Source of the DNA: Neocallimastix lanati (nom. inval.)
Lineage: Eukaryota; Neocallimastigomycota; Neocallimastigomycetes; Neocallimastigales; Neocallimastigaceae
Assembly: GCA_016946835.1 (NCBI GenBank)
Contig: JACVTC010000006.1
Coordinates: forward strand, 1-64,000
Length of the DNA stretch: 64,000 nucleotides
Direction of reading: 5' to 3'
Of the stretch, positions 60,481-64,000 are shown piece after piece. The translations under genes were made by a program, and so were the position numbers. Positions within the stretch are counted from its first letter, which is position 1, and every line of letters starts with the position of its first letter. Under the pieces are notes generated by a model. It did no database searches. It was not told where the DNA came from and saw only the letters and a list, made by a program, of their open reading frames with translations.

Positions 60481-61015
60481 TGTTATAAAATAAAGTATTT
60501 ATAAAACTTTATGATTTATATGATAAATTAGTAGTTATAAAAGATAATAATTATTATTACTACGTATTTATTACTATTATTATTATTAAAATACTATATT
60601 ATTATTATTATTGCAATCCTTTATTATTATTATTTATTATTTATTAATAAATACTCTTTTTATTATTTATTATTTATTATTTATTAATAAATACTCTTTT
60701 ATTCTTATTTATTATTTATTATTTATTATTTATGTATTATTCTGTATTATTATTGTTATTGTTTATAATTTTATTTATTATTGTTTATTACTATTATTCC
60801 ATATTTATTATTTATTATTTATTATTAAATTATTATAAATTCAATATTTATTGCTTCTTTTATTATTTTTTTATTTATATAAAAAGTTTTAAAAAAAAAT
60901 AATTTATTCATAAAAATTACTATAAATGGTTAATATTAAAAAAGAATAGATACAAAAAAATAAAAAAAATAAAAAAAAGCAAAACTTTAAAAATAAAAAA
61001 AAAGTTTAAAATTAT
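60481..61015. other. A/T-rich DNA with ATT repeats
   Basis: A repeated TTATTAATAAATACTCTTTT unit occurs twice near 60640-60700. No gene. Confidence 0.4.
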
Positions 61016-61365
61016 AAAAAAAAAATAATATATATAATAAATAATAATAAAATAAATAATAATAATAAAATAAATAATAATAATAAAATAAATAATAATA
61101 ATAAATAAATAATAATAATAAATAAATAATAATAATAATAATTAATAATAATTAATAATAATAATAAAATAAATAATAATAATAAATAATAATAATAAAT
61201 AATAATAATTAATAATAATAATAAAATAAATAATAATAATAAATAATAATAATAATAATAAATAATAATAATAATAAATAATAATAAATAATAATAATAA
61301 TAATAAATAATAATAAATAATAATAAATAATAATAATAATAAATAATAATAATAAATAATAAAAT
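61016..61365. repeat. AAT-type microsatellite array
   Basis: About 340 bp of AATAAT/AATAAATAAT units, imperfect. Confidence 0.9.
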
Positions 61366-63005
61366 TAAAAATTTTTAATATTAAAAAAGGAAATAAAATA
61401 TTTCATGAGAGTAAAACTTTAAAAATTAATGAAATGGAAAATAGGAAATATATTTCTATTCATATATTAACTATATATATATTATAATATACTCTATTTA
61501 ATTTAAATTATATTTATTTTTATTTTTTTAATTTTTTAATTTTTTTGTTACACTTTTCAAAAGTTATTAAAGATAAGAAAAAAAAAAGAATAAGAAAAAA
61601 AAGTAGCTATATAAAGAAAAAATGTTAGCTCAATTATATTTAATAATAATATTGTTATTATTATTATTATTTTATAATTAGTATTATTAATGTGTTAAAT
61701 TAAGTTAAGTTAAAGGATTTTTAATATTAAAATTAAAATTTTGGTTTGAATGATAATTAAAAATAAAATTTATTGATTTATTTTTATTATAATTATAATA
61801 TAAGGAAAAAAAAAAAATAGATTATGGTTTTATATATTCTCTAAATAGTGAGTTCAAATGAAAAGCATTAAAGGTTTGTTCTTCTATTTCATACCTTTTA
61901 AATTTCCTTTTTTAATAAAAATTGTGTTATCTTTTATATTTAACAGGCTAAATTTGACTTTTACTTTATAATTATTTAAAAAACAAAAAATTAAAGAATT
62001 TTATATAAAATTATTATTAATATTTTAAATGTAATATAATGAAAAGAAAAAAAATAAATAAAATAAAATAAAAAATCAAACTCATATATCATATCTGTTA
62101 TTGTATTTCAAATATATCATCTATTAATTATTATTTTAAATAGTTAATGTTTATCTTTATTAATAATAATAAAAATTAAAAGTACTGAAAATGAAATAAT
62201 TTACATAATTTCATTATTGAAATAAAAAATATTTATAAAAATTTAATAAATATGAAATAAAAAAAATAATAATAAAATAGCAATATACATATTATAGTTA
62301 TTTTTTTAATCTTTTTTATTACAGAATTAAATACTATAGAATGTATTAGAAACAAAACTTAAACCTTGTATCATTATAAATTATTTTAAAAACATTACAA
62401 AAAAAAAAAAAAATTATTATTAATAATTTATAATGATACATGTTTTTAAAAATAAAAATGAAATAAAAATATATATATATATATAATATTTATTTGTTTA
62501 TTGAATTAATAATTATATTCTATTATTAATTATTATTATAATTTTTATGTGACTATTAATTTCATATAATAAAAAAAAAAAAAGGAGTGACTTTTAATTA
62601 TGAAGTCTTCCTATGATGCTATTGAAATGATAAAACTCTTTTCATTTCATTCATCATTATTGTTGATACGTAGTTGAAATGTTTATATATATAATAAATG
62701 ATTAGAGTTCAGTACTAAAGTTTATTATATAAGTTTTATCAAAAAAAAAATAAAAAAATAAAAAAAGATCATTTAAAGTTTCTTTTTCTTTTTCCTTTTT
62801 TTTTTTATTTTTGAAATTATATTTTTAAATAATCACAAAATAACGTTGTCACCAATCCCTTCCTTCATATTTTTTTTTTTTAAAATTCATTAATTTTAAA
62901 TCTATTGAAAATATTTCTTTTTAAACATAGATGACTTATATAATAAGTATGGATATGTATATAATTTATTGAAAAAAATATTAAATATATTATAATTAAA
63001 ATTTT
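61366..63005. other. A/T-rich intergenic DNA, no convincing gene
   Basis: A 25-codon ORF starting at 62601 (MKSSYDAIEMIKLFSFH) is the only reading with normal composition; unsupported. The rest is A/T homopolymers. Confidence 0.4.
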
Positions 63006-63009
63006 TTTC

Positions 63010-63400
63010 TATTCTATTTTATTTTATTCAATCTGTACTTTCTTATTTAATATTCTACTATTTATTTTATTTTATTTTATTCAATCTGTACTTTCTTATT
63101 TAATATTCTACTATTTATTTTATTTTATTTTATTCAATCTGTACTTTCTTATTTAATATTCTACTATTTATTTTATTTTATTTTATTCAATCTGTACTTT
63201 CTTATTTAATATTCTACTATTTATTTTATTTTATTTTATTCAATCTGTACTTTCTTATTTAATATTCTACTATTTATTTTATTTTATTTTATTCAATCTG
63301 TACTTTCTTATTTAATATTCTACTATTTATTTTATTTTATTTTATTCAATCTGTACTTTCTTATTTAATATTCTACTATTTATTTTATTTTATTTTATTT
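63010..63400 (+). repeat. Minisatellite: seven 53-bp units
   Basis: CAATCTGTACTTTCTTATTT recurs at 63029, 63082, 63135, 63188, 63241, 63294 and 63347, spaced exactly 53 bp. Units are virtually identical, which suggests recent expansion or active homogenisation. Confidence 0.95.
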
Positions 63401-63830
<430 letters not shown>

Positions 63831-63945
63831 TAATTCAATTATTAAAAAAATATAATTATAATCATTAAATTATATATATGTAGGTAACTAAATTCAAGTT
63901 AAAAAAAAAAAAAAGCATCAATTTCGAAAATTTAAAAGCCTGGTA

Positions 63946-64000
63946 AGAATCAGAATCAGTATCAGAATCAGAATCAGTATCAGAATCAGAATCAGTATCA
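63946..64000 (-). repeat. 18-bp repeat at the window edge, possibly a coding end
   Basis: Three units of CAGAATCAGAATCAGTAT. Read on the minus strand it gives Asp-Thr-Asp-Ser-Asp-Ser repeats, then YQAFKFSKLM and a stop at about 63866. This could be the C-terminus of an acidic, low-complexity protein continuing to the right. On the plus strand CTGGTAAGAAT just before the repeat resembles a splice donor. Both are unproven. Confidence 0.35.

Noticed and set aside
62601-62678. 25-codon ORF starting MKSSYDAIEM
   Set aside because: Too short to support without conservation or transcript data.
63010-63400. Regular repeats resembling a CRISPR array
   Set aside because: Units are identical along the full 53 bp with no unique spacers, in eukaryotic-type DNA; it is a minisatellite.

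Overview
The window looks like the AT-rich nuclear genome of a fungus, most likely an anaerobic gut fungus (Neocallimastigomycota). The evidence is extreme A/T bias, long A/T homopolymers, AAT microsatellites, Asn/Lys-rich proteins, canonical GTAAG introns in the one clear host gene, and Ty3/gypsy and Ty1/copia elements. The organism call is an inference. No bacterial features, rRNA, tRNA genes or CRISPR arrays were seen.

Layout. 1-50 kb is almost entirely retrotransposon. 1-7,056 is the right-hand part of a Ty3/gypsy element (element 1). 7,595-16,398 is a related, very young but broken full-length copy (element 2). From 7.06 to 26.5 kb, LTRs of at least seven families (called A, B, C, D, E, G and I here; H is met further on) lie end to end, separated by only about 1-8 bp, with two more LTRs nested inside them. 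26.5-31.8 kb is a truncated minus-strand gypsy element (element 3) with a long LTR (H1). H1 lies head to head with a second H LTR (H2). That junction is split by a 9.2 kb block (31,871-41,059), which is bounded by family-B LTRs and by an identical 118-bp direct repeat on each side. Inside the block sits a young, apparently whole Ty1/copia element (33,567-39,720). 41-50 kb holds more LTRs, a small Cys-rich ORF, a gag fossil, a retropepsin fossil and an internally deleted copia derivative.

50.7-54.9 kb contains the one convincing host gene, a four-exon TBC-domain Rab GTPase-activating protein of the Gyp5/EVI5 type on the minus strand. All four exons join in frame. 55-64 kb is intergenic A/T-rich DNA with microsatellites, a 53-bp minisatellite, one small exon-like island and, at the right edge, an 18-bp repeat that could encode Asp/Ser/Thr repeats.

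The most unusual signal is the organisation of the LTRs. Several families insert exactly at the edges of other LTRs, in three cases with target duplications that include the first two bases of the neighbour. Most well-delimited LTRs have hairpins at their tips, and families B and C carry a conserved hairpin just after the TATA box. Structures and coordinates were read by eye; identities and boundaries are approximate where stated.
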